Below, in pieces: positions 6,946 to 15,714 of a stretch of 24,623 nt of DNA. Source of the stretch: an uncultured Oscillospiraceae bacterium (GTDB lineage Bacteria; Bacillota; Clostridia; Oscillospirales; Acutalibacteraceae); assembly GCA_900553525.1 (NCBI GenBank), contig USDZ01000007.1, positions 1-24,623 on the forward strand, read 5' to 3'. Made by a program: the position numbers and the translations under genes. A model generated the notes under the pieces. It did not search any database and was not told the origin of the DNA. It worked only from the letters and a program-made list of their open reading frames with translations. Numbering within the stretch: position 1 is the stretch's first letter; the number at the start of each line of letters is the position of its first letter.

Positions 6946-8490
6946 TCAGCGGTGCGCTGTATCGAGTTCTTTTTGAGCGGGGTCGTTGAGTAGACGGCCG
7001 GTATAATCGAAACGGGACCCATGGCAGGGGCAGTCCCAGGAACGTTCGTCCCGGTTCCATTGCAGCACGCAACCCATATGAGGACAAATGGGCCGCACGG
7101 TATGGAGGATGCCCTGTTCGTCCTTATAGACCCCCACTCTTTTTCCGCCGACGCGGACCACCTTGCCCTCCCCTTTCCGGACGGAGGCCGCTGTGGCGTC
7201 GGGAAGATGGGTGTAGGGGCCGATCAAACTCCCCACCATGTCGCTGGTCTCAACAAAAAAGCTCTTGGCCTTAAGTCCGGGATCGAATCGGATGGGGGAA
7301 AAGACATCGCGGCAGGGATGATCCCGTCCGAGGATGGCTTCACTAAGGATGTCGGCTGCCGCCATACTGTTGGTCATGCCCCATTTATTGAAACCGACGG
7401 CCAGAAAGACCCGGACGGCCAATTTCCCTTCAAGCTGGCGGTAGCGGCCGATATAGGGTATGCTGTCATGGGTCATGCAGTCTTGTGCCGACCATCTTCC
7501 CGCCACCCGCATGCTGGGATACCACGATTTGGCGGCCATACGAAGGGCCTCGTAGTGGTACCTCGTCCCTTCGTGACCGGTTTTGTGGCTTTTTCCTCCG
7601 AGCAGCAGGCCCTGTGTTTCTTTGCCATTTGGCGTTGCCCATGTGGCTGGCCGGAAGGAAAAGCCTCCCGGACCGGGGGCCCAGTAGAGATGTTCCATCG
7701 CCGGGACACCGGTCAGGGCGAGGACATAAGAGCGTTCCTGCCAGATGCGGGCGAAATACATACCGTGTTTATCCATGAAAGGATAATGGGTGGCGAGGAC
7801 CACCGTGTCCGTGTGCAAGGTTCCCCGATTGGTGCGGATTTCCCCGGGGGTCTGGTCTGCTTCTGGAGGATAAGCGCGGGTATGGGAGTATATCTGGACC
7901 CCATTTTCCATAAGCCAACGCGCCAGTGTGTCCGCCAGAAGCAGAGGGTGGATCCTGGCTTGGTTCTCCATACGGACAGCCGTCAGGACCGGAAACGGAA
8001 GCTCTGTCTCATCCGTAACCGAAACCGGCAGATCCAAAAGACGGCAGGCCTCCGCCTCTTGTTCCAAGGCCTCGATATAGGCCGGATCGTCGGTGTACAA
8101 ATAAGAAGCGCAGCGGTGCAGTTCCTCACGCAGACCGATCTGTTCCATCACCTGGGCATATTCCTCGACGGCTGTTTGGTTCGCTTTCGCGTACTGTCCG
8201 GCTTTTTCTTCACCCAGCCCTTTGCGTAGCCGGGCGTATAGCAGACCATGCTGTGCCGTTACCTTGGCGGTAGTGTGGGCACTCGTTCCACCGGCGATCT
8301 CTCCAGCGTCAATGATGGCGAGAGATCGGACGCCCTTTTCATACAAGCGGAAGGCGGTAAGCAGGCCGCACAGTCCGCCGCCCATGACCAGAACCTCCAG
8401 AGAAGTGGAATCCACACGGTTTCGAGATATGGGTACGGCGGGAATGCGCCCCGCCATCCAGACGGATGGATGATCCATAGCGTTGACCAT
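6946..8490 (-). CDS. FAD-dependent oxidoreductase fused to a C-terminal Rieske [2Fe-2S] domain
   Basis: The 514-residue protein joins a DadA/glycine-oxidase-type FAD domain to a Rieske domain. The N-terminal dinucleotide-binding motif is VLVMGGGLCG (about 33-42), followed by a GGTSAHTTAKVTAQHG segment typical of this subfamily. At the C-terminus, CPHMGC (469-474) and CPCHGS (487-492) supply the Rieske ligands C469, H471, C487 and H490, and C474/C489 could form the usual disulfide. The family is known in Firmicutes but its substrate is not settled; amine or amino-acid oxidation is inferred from the FAD domain. The ATG at 8490 has AGGTGAT about 11 nt upstream; an in-frame ATG at 8478 is possible. 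The gene is 73 nt downstream of the BofC-like gene, with no terminator seen between, so both may be read from one sporulation promoter. Confidence 0.88.
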   Translation of the reverse strand: MVNAMDHPSVWMAGRIPAVPISRNRVDSTSLEVLVMGGGLCGLLTAFRLYEKGVRSLAIIDAGEIAGGTSAHTTAKVTAQHGLLYARLRKGLGEEKAGQYAKANQTAVEEYAQVMEQIGLREELHRCASYLYTDDPAYIEALEQEAEACRLLDLPVSVTDETELPFPVLTAVRMENQARIHPLLLADTLARWLMENGVQIYSHTRAYPPEADQTPGEIRTNRGTLHTDTVVLATHYPFMDKHGMYFARIWQERSYVLALTGVPAMEHLYWAPGPGGFSFRPATWATPNGKETQGLLLGGKSHKTGHEGTRYHYEALRMAAKSWYPSMRVAGRWSAQDCMTHDSIPYIGRYRQLEGKLAVRVFLAVGFNKWGMTNSMAAADILSEAILGRDHPCRDVFSPIRFDPGLKAKSFFVETSDMVGSLIGPYTHLPDATAASVRKGEGKVVRVGGKRVGVYKDEQGILHTVRPICPHMGCVLQWNRDERSWDCPCHGSRFDYTGRLLNDPAQKELDTAHR

Positions 8491-8563
8491 GCCTTTCTAT
8501 TATCACCTGAATTTTGGATGGAAACGGCGATATTTGTATAACGGTTTGGCTGAGGACAGAGTA

Positions 8564-9004
8564 TCAACTGGTGTAGTCCTCAAGCCACCCGGCCAGTTCC
8601 TCTTCGTTTTGAATCACGATACCTTTCCGCAGGCGGTCCTGTTCTTCTTTGGGAAGCGTCTGGATATAGACGTCGTATACTTCGTCTGGGTTATCCCGTC
8701 CCTCAGTAAAGAGGGCGAGTTTACCCTCCCATACGCCGAGCAGACGCTGAACAAAAATCACCGCGCTCTCTTCCGCCGGATCGGATACAGTAGAAGAAGC
8801 CGGACGATTATTGGCAGGCGGGGCAGAGGCGGGATCCGGATCCTGAGAGCGGAGCAGAACACTTCCCCACAGAAGAAGGCCGCTGATGACCAATATAGTG
8901 GCGGCAAATCCAAAAAACACCGCGGATCGGGGCCGTCCGCCTCCGGTTTCGGATGGGGCCCCCGGCGGCTTTTCCGGCGTACGAGAGCTTGGATTTTCCT
9001 GCAT
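8564..9004 (-). CDS. BofC C-terminal domain-like single-pass membrane protein
   Basis: A 146-residue protein with a polar N-terminus, one membrane segment (about 29-50, SAVFFGFAATILVISG...), a Pro/Ala/Ser-rich linker and a C-terminal domain. That domain carries VWEGKLALF, YDVYIQTLPKEEQDRLRKG and a terminal EELAGWLEDYTS, the pattern seen in BofC C-terminal-like domains of Clostridia. In Bacillus, BofC is a forespore-secreted modulator of SpoIVB signalling to pro-sigma-K; whether this protein shares that role is inference. The ATG at 9004 follows AAGAAGG by 6 nt; a start at 9025 is possible but overlaps that site. A close sigma-G promoter match at 9072-9101 fits forespore expression. Confidence 0.75.
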   Translation of the reverse strand: MQENPSSRTPEKPPGAPSETGGGRPRSAVFFGFAATILVISGLLLWGSVLLRSQDPDPASAPPANNRPASSTVSDPAEESAVIFVQRLLGVWEGKLALFTEGRDNPDEVYDVYIQTLPKEEQDRLRKGIVIQNEEELAGWLEDYTS

Positions 9005-9071
9005 AAACACCCTTCTTTCGGTCAACGATACGTTTGAACCGCAAAACGGAAAAGTCCTTTCTCTACCGATC

Positions 9072-9101
9072 TAGTATGGGCGGCGAATGCTTGCTTTATG
9101 C
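9072..9101 (-). promoter_or_regulatory. Putative sigma-G (forespore) promoter
   Basis: On the minus strand GCATA (9097-9101), an 18-bp spacer and CATACTA (9072-9078) match the sigma-G consensus gHATR-18-CATWHTA at every specified base. It lies about 70 bp upstream of the BofC-like gene. bofC of Bacillus subtilis is a known sigma-G target, so position and gene content agree. Confidence 0.65.
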
Positions 9102-9166
9102 GTTCTCCGGCGGTCGGAGATGACAATGGTAACAAATGGTTTAAGAAACTCTTACAGTTTTGATAT

Positions 9167-9195
9167 TTGACTTTTTCAAAACCGTGCTATAAGAT
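9167..9195 (+). promoter_or_regulatory. Vegetative promoter of the class A PBP gene
   Basis: TTGACT (9167-9172), a 17-bp spacer and TAAGAT (9190-9195) precede the PBP start by about 65 bp. It diverges from the sigma-G-type promoter about 66 bp away on the other strand. Confidence 0.65.
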
Positions 9196-9259
9196 AAGAA
9201 CGTATCATTCCGTATTAAGACCACTAGTTTATCCTTAAAGTAAGGAGGCGAACGACTAC

Positions 9260-11554
9260 ATGGCCAAAAAACCGGCATGGCTGAAAAAGCCGGCGGTGAA
9301 AATGACCTTGAAAGTCATGTCCGCCATTTCCAAATGCCTGCTCACTATTGTTCTCATCGGCGCTATTACCGGCAGTATTGTGGGATGCGTGCTGGCGGTA
9401 TATGTGGTAACGAATTTCGACGGCACGACCGGTATCCCCGATCTGACCCAGATCAACGAGCATCAGACGAGCATCGTCATGGTCAAGGACCCGGATACCG
9501 GCGAGTATGTGGAAGGACAGCGGCTGCAGGGCGTCAAACAGATCTGGAAAAACCTGGACGAAATGCCGCTGTATATGCAGCAGGCCGTGATCGCCATTGA
9601 GGACGAGCGGTTTGAAACCCACTATGGGGTGGACTGGAAGCGCACCATCTCAGCGTTTGCCAATCTTATCCTGCATTTTTCGTCGACCGAATACGGCGGC
9701 TCCACCATCACGCAGCAGCTTATCAAGGTTTTGACCGAGGAGAACGACCATCGGATCGAGCGGAAGATCACCGAAATCCTCCGCGCCATTGAGATGGAAA
9801 AGATATATACCAAAGATCAGATCATCCAGGCCTATCTCAATGTTTTGCCGTTGAGCAGTGGCATTAAGGGCGTGGGCGCGGCGGCCAACTATTATTTCGG
9901 CGTGGATGCCGAGGATCTGACGCTCGCGCAGTGCGCTGTCATCGCCAGTATTACCCAGAATCCTTCCAAATACGATCCCTACCGGCACCCGGAAAATGTA
10001 CGCAGCCGGCAACGGACCGTGTTATATAAAATGCATCAGCTCGGTTTTATCACCGACGACGAGTACATCCAGGCCTGTGGCGAGGAACTCATCTTCCAGA
10101 GCAGCGTCAAGGTGGTGGATGTCCAGGATTATTATATGGATACCTTGATCGAAGATGTGATAAACGATCTGATGGAAGAGTATGGATATGCGGAAAACTA
10201 TGCGGAAAATCTGGTGTATTTCGGCGGCTTGACCATTTATTCCTGTGAAAACGAAGAATTGCAGGCAAAGGTGGAGGCCATTTATGCTGATGACAGCAAT
10301 TTTCCGGCCGCGAGAAATGATGAAGAGCAACCGCTACAGGCAGCGCTGTATGTGACCGACTACGAAGGGAAAATGGTGGCCGTTGTCGGTGGACGGGGAG
10401 AGAAGACCGCTAACCGTATTCAAAACCGCGCAACGAGTTCGAAACGGCAGCCGGGTTCTGCTATCAAGCCGTTGAGTGTATATGCCTCGGCCATTCAGTA
10501 TAATCTCATTCATTTCTCTTCCCAGGTTCAGGACTGTTACATCACGCTGAGCAATGGGGAAAAATGGCCGCGCAATGTGGGGCAAAGTACGCCGACCGAC
10601 AGAGGAATGACGCTGGTAGACAAAGCCCTGCAGCAGTCGATGAACACTGTAGCGGCCCGGCTCGCGCAGCAGCTCACGCCCCAGCGCTGCTTTGACTTTA
10701 TGACCAATCAACTGCATTTTTCCACCCTGGTCAAGTCGGACGGGGAGGGTCATACCGACATCGATCTGTCACCGATGGCTTTGGGCGGGTTGACCGACGG
10801 CGTGTACGCCCGCGAGATGGCGGCCGCTTATCAGATTTTCGGCAACGGCGGCGTGTATTATGAGCCTTATTCCTATGAAAAGGTGGAAATGGGCGGACAG
10901 ACGATTCTGCCCAAGGGGAGCCGCATGACCAACACGGCGCTCGACGAGGATTCCGCCTATGTGATGAATCGCCTTCTCCAGCACGTCATCACCGGCCGTA
11001 CCGGCGCTACCGGTGCCAATGGAGCCGTAGGACGGCAACTCAAAAAAGATTGGGCCGCTTGGGAAGTGTTTGCGAAAACCGGTACTACTCAGAACAACAA
11101 CGATTCCTATTTTGTGGGAGGCACGCCTTACTATGTGGCGGCAAGCTGGGTTGGATACGATTATAACAAGTCCCTGACCGATACCCAAAAGGCCTACGCC
11201 AGAAGCCTGTGGAGTCAGGCGATGAAGGTCATCCACGAGGGGTTATCTCCGACCGGATTCACGAAGAAAGGCAATACGGTGGAGGCTTACTACTGCATGA
11301 CCACCGGCCAGTTGGCCACCGACGCTTGTCCGGACAAGGAACTGGGGGTATATAAACCCGAAAATGTGCCGGGTGCCTGCACGGCACACGGAACGGTGGA
11401 ACCCGAACCGCCTACTGTGAGTGAAGAGCCGGGGACAACCGAGCCCTTGGTTACGACTCAGCCGCCGGCGGTCTCCTCCGATTCTTCGACCACGGCACCG
11501 CCCGAGTCGGAGGCGCCGGAAGAACCGGACAGTTCCGTGGAAACAGCGGCATAA
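9260..11554 (+). CDS. Class A penicillin-binding protein (transglycosylase/transpeptidase, PBP1A type)
   Basis: A 764-residue bifunctional cell-wall synthase that polymerises lipid II glycan strands and cross-links the stem peptides outside the membrane. It has a basic cytoplasmic N-terminus, one membrane segment (about 24-52) and a GT51 domain with IEDERFETHYG (catalytic Glu114) and GGSTITQQLIK. The transpeptidase motifs are SAIK (Ser400, Lys403), SMN (460-462) and KTG (606-608). The last about 50 residues are a disordered Pro/Ser/Thr/Glu tail, often seen in Clostridial PBP1A-like proteins. The start follows taaggagg by 11 nt. The gene is monocistronic: promoter at 9167-9195, terminator at 11561-11590. 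Confidence 0.95.
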   Translation: MAKKPAWLKKPAVKMTLKVMSAISKCLLTIVLIGAITGSIVGCVLAVYVVTNFDGTTGIPDLTQINEHQTSIVMVKDPDTGEYVEGQRLQGVKQIWKNLDEMPLYMQQAVIAIEDERFETHYGVDWKRTISAFANLILHFSSTEYGGSTITQQLIKVLTEENDHRIERKITEILRAIEMEKIYTKDQIIQAYLNVLPLSSGIKGVGAAANYYFGVDAEDLTLAQCAVIASITQNPSKYDPYRHPENVRSRQRTVLYKMHQLGFITDDEYIQACGEELIFQSSVKVVDVQDYYMDTLIEDVINDLMEEYGYAENYAENLVYFGGLTIYSCENEELQAKVEAIYADDSNFPAARNDEEQPLQAALYVTDYEGKMVAVVGGRGEKTANRIQNRATSSKRQPGSAIKPLSVYASAIQYNLIHFSSQVQDCYITLSNGEKWPRNVGQSTPTDRGMTLVDKALQQSMNTVAARLAQQLTPQRCFDFMTNQLHFSTLVKSDGEGHTDIDLSPMALGGLTDGVYAREMAAAYQIFGNGGVYYEPYSYEKVEMGGQTILPKGSRMTNTALDEDSAYVMNRLLQHVITGRTGATGANGAVGRQLKKDWAAWEVFAKTGTTQNNNDSYFVGGTPYYVAASWVGYDYNKSLTDTQKAYARSLWSQAMKVIHEGLSPTGFTKKGNTVEAYYCMTTGQLATDACPDKELGVYKPENVPGACTAHGTVEPEPPTVSEEPGTTEPLVTTQPPAVSSDSSTTAPPESEAPEEPDSSVETAA

Positions 11555-11560
11555 AAAGCC

Positions 11561-11590
11561 AAAGGGAACGGAAAATTTCCGTTCCCTTTT
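11561..11590. terminator. Hairpin terminator between PBP and ytvI-type genes
   Basis: An 11-bp stem (aaagggaacgg with ccgttcccttt, 11561-11571 and 11579-11589) carries a T-tract on the plus strand and a poly-A/poly-T frame that lets it act for the convergent minus-strand gene, whose stop is at 11602. Confidence 0.8.
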
Positions 11591-11601
11591 TCATATCCGC
11601 T

Positions 11602-12714
11602 TTATTTCCAGAGATGGAGTTTTCCTTCTTCATGCAGTTGCACCGTCACCATCGCCAAGACGGGGAATAACAGCATGCCGATGAGTCCCAAGATTTGCAG
11701 CCCCACATACATGAAAAAAAGGGTGGCGAGAGGATGCAAGCCGATTTGGCGGCTGACCAACCGTGGCTCGAGAATATTGCGCACTAGGGTGATGACGGCA
11801 TACAGTACCAGCAGGCCGATAAATAGGCGGTGTTGCCCCTGTAACAGTGCAATGGCCGCCCAGGGCAGCACGACGGTGCCGGTGCCGAGTACTGGCAGGA
11901 TATCCACAACCGCGATCAGGGCTGCAACCAGGATGGCATTCGGAATGCCTAGGAGCAACAGACCGGCCGACAGTTCCGCGAAGGTCAGAAGCATGAGAAG
12001 ACCATAAGCCCGGCATAGTTTACGCCCCGTGCCGCCGCACAAGCACTTTATGTCCCGCAGCATCCCCTGGAACCGCGGGGGGATCTGCCGTATCAAAAAT
12101 GCTTTGACGCCCTGATAATGGATAGATAGCAGAATGGAGGCTATGATCCAAATGATAAAGCCGATTGCAACGCGGGGAAGGGATTGAGTGACAAACCGCA
12201 TAACCCAGCCGGCCGCCCCCGCAAAGACATCGGATAGAGCGTCAACGAGCTTTTCCGAGATGCTGGAGACGGCGTTGTTGACGGTTTCGAGGGCGGCTGG
12301 AGAAAGACGGTCGGATAGGCTTTCGAGGAGATCCTGTACCGCTGAGGTAACACTGCCGATCCATGTTTCGATAGCCCGCAGGTTTTCCTCATCGGTCATA
12401 AAGTTCGCCGCCCAGACGGCGGTTCTCCACCCGAGAAACAGGATCAGTCCTGCCAGCAGCAAGACCATCAGAATCAAAAGCACCACCGAGAAAAACTGAC
12501 GTTTGACTCCCGTCTTCTTGACTAGCCAGCGGATAGGTCTTTGAAACAGGGCTGCCACGGCGAAGGCAAGTACAAAAGGAAGCGCCCACTTGACCGTACA
12601 GTATACAATGAGCAGCAACAGCACAATCCAGAACCCGGTATAGATGAAATCGATGAGAAAGCGGCGTCGTTTTTCGGTGCGGACGGACAGTTCCGGACGG
12701 GACGGCTCGGACAT
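11602..12714 (-). CDS. AI-2E family transporter, YtvI-like sporulation membrane protein
   Basis: The 370-residue protein has about eight hydrophobic segments in the AI-2E/UPF0118 arrangement: two N-terminal helices, an amphipathic extracellular segment (about residues 100-170), then a helical C-terminal half. It contains the family's proline-glycine region VVDILPVLGTGTVVLPWAAI and the block LVRNILEPRLVSRQIGLHPL. The YtvI branch is linked to sporulation in Bacillus; its substrate is unknown. The ATG at 12714 (MSEPSRPELS) has AAGGAGG 9 nt upstream; the earlier ATG at 12735 overlaps that site. It converges with the PBP gene. Confidence 0.85.
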   Translation of the reverse strand: MSEPSRPELSVRTEKRRRFLIDFIYTGFWIVLLLLIVYCTVKWALPFVLAFAVAALFQRPIRWLVKKTGVKRQFFSVVLLILMVLLLAGLILFLGWRTAVWAANFMTDEENLRAIETWIGSVTSAVQDLLESLSDRLSPAALETVNNAVSSISEKLVDALSDVFAGAAGWVMRFVTQSLPRVAIGFIIWIIASILLSIHYQGVKAFLIRQIPPRFQGMLRDIKCLCGGTGRKLCRAYGLLMLLTFAELSAGLLLLGIPNAILVAALIAVVDILPVLGTGTVVLPWAAIALLQGQHRLFIGLLVLYAVITLVRNILEPRLVSRQIGLHPLATLFFMYVGLQILGLIGMLLFPVLAMVTVQLHEEGKLHLWK

Positions 12715-12943
12715 ACCGGCGAACCTCCTTGACATACAGATGTTTCTTTTTAGTATGTCCCAAGGAGTCCGGAAACGTCCGTTCCTTTTTGGAAAAATAT
12801 CCGAAGATCAATACGATCCGGCGAACGGCTTCGTCTATTCCGTGGAAAAACGAAAAACGGAGCAATCCGGAGAATACGGGAGTAAAAATGACTTAACCGC
12901 CTGAAAATACGGATATTCCAAAAAAAATTGGGATCACCATTTC

Positions 12944-12972
12944 TTGAATCGCGCGTAAAGTAATGGTATAGT
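12944..12972 (+). promoter_or_regulatory. Promoter of the ACT-hom-thrB-lysC operon
   Basis: TTGAAT (12944-12949), a 17-bp spacer and TATAGT (12967-12972, preceded by TGG) predict a start near 12979, about 35 nt before the first gene. The leader is too short for a T-box or lysine riboswitch, and none is visible. Confidence 0.7.
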
Positions 12973-13013
12973 GTATCTCACAGCAAAACAGACGTACACG
13001 GGTGGTGGACAAG

Positions 13014-13472
13014 ATGGAAGAACGGGAGGACCGAAATCTCGTGTTGGTGGATCAGCAGGTGCTACCGGACGTGTTTGTACGGGTGCTGGAGGCCAAACGG
13101 AGTCTCCTTTCCGGAGAAGCAGCGTCGGCTTCAGAGGCGGCGAGGCGGGCCGGCCTGTCCCGCAGTGCTTTTTACAAGTATAAGGATGCGGTGTTTCCTT
13201 ATGAAGCGGGGAGGACCGGATATATCCTAACTGTTCACTCCGTACTCCAGGATCGGCCCGGTGTGCTGTCGAGCATGTTGGCGGCTTTTGCCGACGCCGG
13301 GGCCAATATTCTGACGGTCAATCAGAACATTCCGGCCGGCGGAACAGCGGCGGTATCTATATCCGCGCGAACCGACCGTTTAGGGATACCGGTGGATGCC
13401 TTTATCCGCTCTTTGGGAGAACTTCCGGGCGTGGAACGGATAACCAGGGTATCCAACGAACTCATCAAATAA
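13014..13472 (+). CDS. UPF0735 ACT domain-containing protein (PheB-like)
   Basis: A 152-residue protein with an N-terminal segment that resembles a small helix-turn-helix (ASEAARRAGLSRSAFYKYK, about 39-57) and a C-terminal ACT domain (about 67-150: TGYILTVHSVLQDRPGVLSSML...). UPF0735 proteins are small ACT proteins often next to aromatic or aspartate-family genes. ACT domains bind amino acids, so an amino-acid-sensing regulatory role in the threonine branch is inferred. The start is not sharply defined: GGTGGTGG precedes the ATG at 13014 by 5 nt, and in-frame GTG codons lie at 13002 and 13005. It is the first gene of the operon, 21 nt before hom. Confidence 0.85.
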   Translation: MEEREDRNLVLVDQQVLPDVFVRVLEAKRSLLSGEAASASEAARRAGLSRSAFYKYKDAVFPYEAGRTGYILTVHSVLQDRPGVLSSMLAAFADAGANILTVNQNIPAGGTAAVSISARTDRLGIPVDAFIRSLGELPGVERITRVSNELIK

Positions 13473-13493
13473 AGGATGATATAGGAGGCTGTC

Positions 13494-14732
13494 ATGATTC
13501 AAGTAGCAATTTTGGGCCACGGAGTGGTGGGTTCAGGCGTGGCGGAGGTGCTGCGTAAAAACGCGGCGGGAATTGCCCACAAGGCGGGCGATACAATTGA
13601 AATCAAACGGATACTGGATCTGCAGGAATTTCCGGAGAGTCCATATGCGGATCGATTCACCAAGAATTTCGACGACATCCTCCAGGACCCGGATATCCGC
13701 ATTGTGGTCGAGACCATGGGGGGGCTGCATCCCGCTTATGAATATGTGAAAAGTTGCTTGCTTGCGGGAAAAAGCGTCGTTACCTCCAATAAAGAATTGG
13801 TGGCGGCCAAGGGAGATGAACTGCTGGAAATCGCGAGAGACCACAATCTCAACTTCCTGTTTGAGGCAAGTGTGGGAGGCGGGATCCCGATCCTGCGGCC
13901 GATCGACCAGTGCCTCGCCGCCAACGAGGTTTATGAGATCGCGGGAATTCTCAACGGCACGACCAATTTCATGCTCACCAAGATGATTGAGGAGGGCATG
14001 AGCTTTGAGGATGCGCTGGCTTTGGCTCAGAAGCTGGGTTACGCCGAACGGAATCCCTCTGCCGATATCGACGGACACGACGCCTGCCGGAAAATTTGCA
14101 TCCTCGCCTCTTTGGCGTTCGGCCGGCATGTATATCCGGATCAGGTTCATACCGAAGGAATTTCGCAGGTGAGCGCTGAGGATGTGCGGTATGCCGCTGC
14201 CTGGGGAGGAGCGATCAAACTGATTGGCCGGGCCGTCAAGCGGCCGGACGGTAAGCTTTACGCGGTGGTATCCCCCATGTTGCTGCCAAAAACCAGTTTG
14301 CTTGCCGATGTCAGCGGTGTATTCAATGGGATCATGGTGCGTGGCGACGCGATTGGAGACGTGGTCTTCTATGGACAGGGCGCCGGCAAGCTACCTACTG
14401 CCTCTGCGGTGGTGGCCGATATTATCGATGAGGTCAAGCATTTGGGTGCCCGCAAATACCTGTTCTGGGAGCGCGGCTCGGCCGATTATGTCGCGGATTA
14501 CCGTGAGGAGGTGCTGCCGGTGTTCCTGCGTTTGGCGTCATCTGACCGGCAGGCCGTATGCAATCAAATACACGCGGCGTTCGGCCCGATGGACTATATC
14601 ACCTATCCCGAGGCTCCGAACGACGAGGTGGCCTTTATCTCTCCCCGCATGAAGGAGAAGGAGATCGACGCGGCTCTCGAAGCCATGCAGGGTGTCACGG
14701 TGCGCAGCCGAATCCGGGTGGCGGATCTTTAA
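13494..14732 (+). CDS. hom: Homoserine dehydrogenase
   Basis: Reduces L-aspartate-4-semialdehyde to L-homoserine with NAD(P)H, the branch point toward threonine and methionine. The 412-residue protein has the nucleotide-binding motif GHGVVGSG (8-15), TSNKELVAAKGDEL in the central region, the catalytic-core segment GILNGTTNFMLTKM and AERNPSADIDGHDACRK of the homoserine-binding domain. A C-terminal extension of about 80 residues (VLPVFLRLASSD...) looks like the regulatory ACT domain found in threonine-inhibited forms. The start follows ataggaggctgtc. It sits between the ACT protein and thrB. Confidence 0.95.
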   Translation: MIQVAILGHGVVGSGVAEVLRKNAAGIAHKAGDTIEIKRILDLQEFPESPYADRFTKNFDDILQDPDIRIVVETMGGLHPAYEYVKSCLLAGKSVVTSNKELVAAKGDELLEIARDHNLNFLFEASVGGGIPILRPIDQCLAANEVYEIAGILNGTTNFMLTKMIEEGMSFEDALALAQKLGYAERNPSADIDGHDACRKICILASLAFGRHVYPDQVHTEGISQVSAEDVRYAAAWGGAIKLIGRAVKRPDGKLYAVVSPMLLPKTSLLADVSGVFNGIMVRGDAIGDVVFYGQGAGKLPTASAVVADIIDEVKHLGARKYLFWERGSADYVADYREEVLPVFLRLASSDRQAVCNQIHAAFGPMDYITYPEAPNDEVAFISPRMKEKEIDAALEAMQGVTVRSRIRVADL

Positions 14733-14772
14733 CCAGATCCTTCGGAAATACCCATGAAAGGGCGGATGAGGT

Positions 14773-15666
14773 ATGCTGAAAATCACGGTGCCAGCCTCCA
14801 GCGCCAATCTGGGCGCTGGTTTTGACGCACTGGGTCTGGCGCTGACTTTATATAACCGGGTATGGATGGAGGAAGCAGACGGCTGTCATATTGAATCAGC
14901 CGACGATGTTCCTATTCCGACGGACGAAAGCAATTTGATTTATCACACGGCCCGGCTGCTGTATGAGCGGTGCGGACGTCCCTTTTATGGATTGCATATC
15001 CGGCAGGAAAACCATATCCCCATGGCGAGGGGGCTTGGCAGTTCTTCGGCCTGCCTGGTAGCGGGATTGCTGGGAGCGAATACGCTGCTCGGCAGCCCGC
15101 TCGCTCCGGAAGACGTGGCCGACTTGGCGGCCGAATTGGAGGGACATCCCGATAATGTGGCGCCCGCTCTGCTTGGGGGATTGGTTACAGCTGTCATGGA
15201 CGGAGGACGGGTCCATACCGTCAGCGTGCCGGTTTCGGAAAGAATCCGGTTCGCCGTGTTTATCCCGGATTTCGAACTCAAGACCGAGACCGCCCGGGCG
15301 GCTCTTCCCGGCCATGTTACCCGGCAGGACGCGGTGTACAATCTGTCCCGTGCCGCCTTGATGACGGCCTCTCTCTTTTCAGGAAGCCTGCAAAATCTGC
15401 GGGTAGCGGTGCAGGACCGGCTTCATCAGCCCTACCGCTTTCCCATGATTCCAGGTGTGGAACCGGTTTTTTACACCGCCTATGAGTTGGGCGCTTATGC
15501 GGTGGCCATCAGCGGGGCCGGGCCATCGGTTCTGGCGATTCTGGACAGAGACAATACCACATTTCCGTCACTGGCGGAGGACGCGCTTGCTCGGGCAGGT
15601 CTGACGGGATGGACGGTACGGATATTCGACTGTGCAAATAAGGGTGCCGAGGTGGCGTTCGATTGA
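14773..15666 (+). CDS. thrB: Homoserine kinase
   Basis: Phosphorylates L-homoserine to O-phosphohomoserine using ATP, for threonine synthesis. The 297-residue GHMP kinase has PASSANLGAGFDALG (7-21), the ATP-binding loop PMARGLGSSSA (83-93), EGHPDNVAPALLGG, and the C-terminal motif ISGAGPSVLAI. It starts 40 nt after hom behind an aagggcgg sequence; the start codon follows gaggt directly. Threonine synthase (thrC), which uses its product, is not in this operon and must lie elsewhere if present. Confidence 0.95.
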   Translation: MLKITVPASSANLGAGFDALGLALTLYNRVWMEEADGCHIESADDVPIPTDESNLIYHTARLLYERCGRPFYGLHIRQENHIPMARGLGSSSACLVAGLLGANTLLGSPLAPEDVADLAAELEGHPDNVAPALLGGLVTAVMDGGRVHTVSVPVSERIRFAVFIPDFELKTETARAALPGHVTRQDAVYNLSRAALMTASLFSGSLQNLRVAVQDRLHQPYRFPMIPGVEPVFYTAYELGAYAVAISGAGPSVLAILDRDNTTFPSLAEDALARAGLTGWTVRIFDCANKGAEVAFD

Positions 15667-15714
15667 CCGGGGCCTCAAAACCCCAGTCTCATTACGATAA
15701 CCGGAGGAATTGCG

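Noticed and set aside
7021..8229. 402-codon plus-strand frame opposite the FAD-Rieske gene
   Set aside because: The minus strand has an intact flavin-binding motif and Rieske ligands; the plus frame has no upstream ribosome binding site and no family character.
9250..9460. Small frames inside the start of the PBP gene
   Set aside because: They overlap a well-supported PBP with all catalytic motifs and lack their own start signals.
12715..12770. CATACTA in front of the YtvI-type gene as a sigma-G or sigma-E promoter
   Set aside because: The -10-like CATACTA is present, but no GHATR at 18 bp or ATA-type -35 at 14 bp lies upstream.
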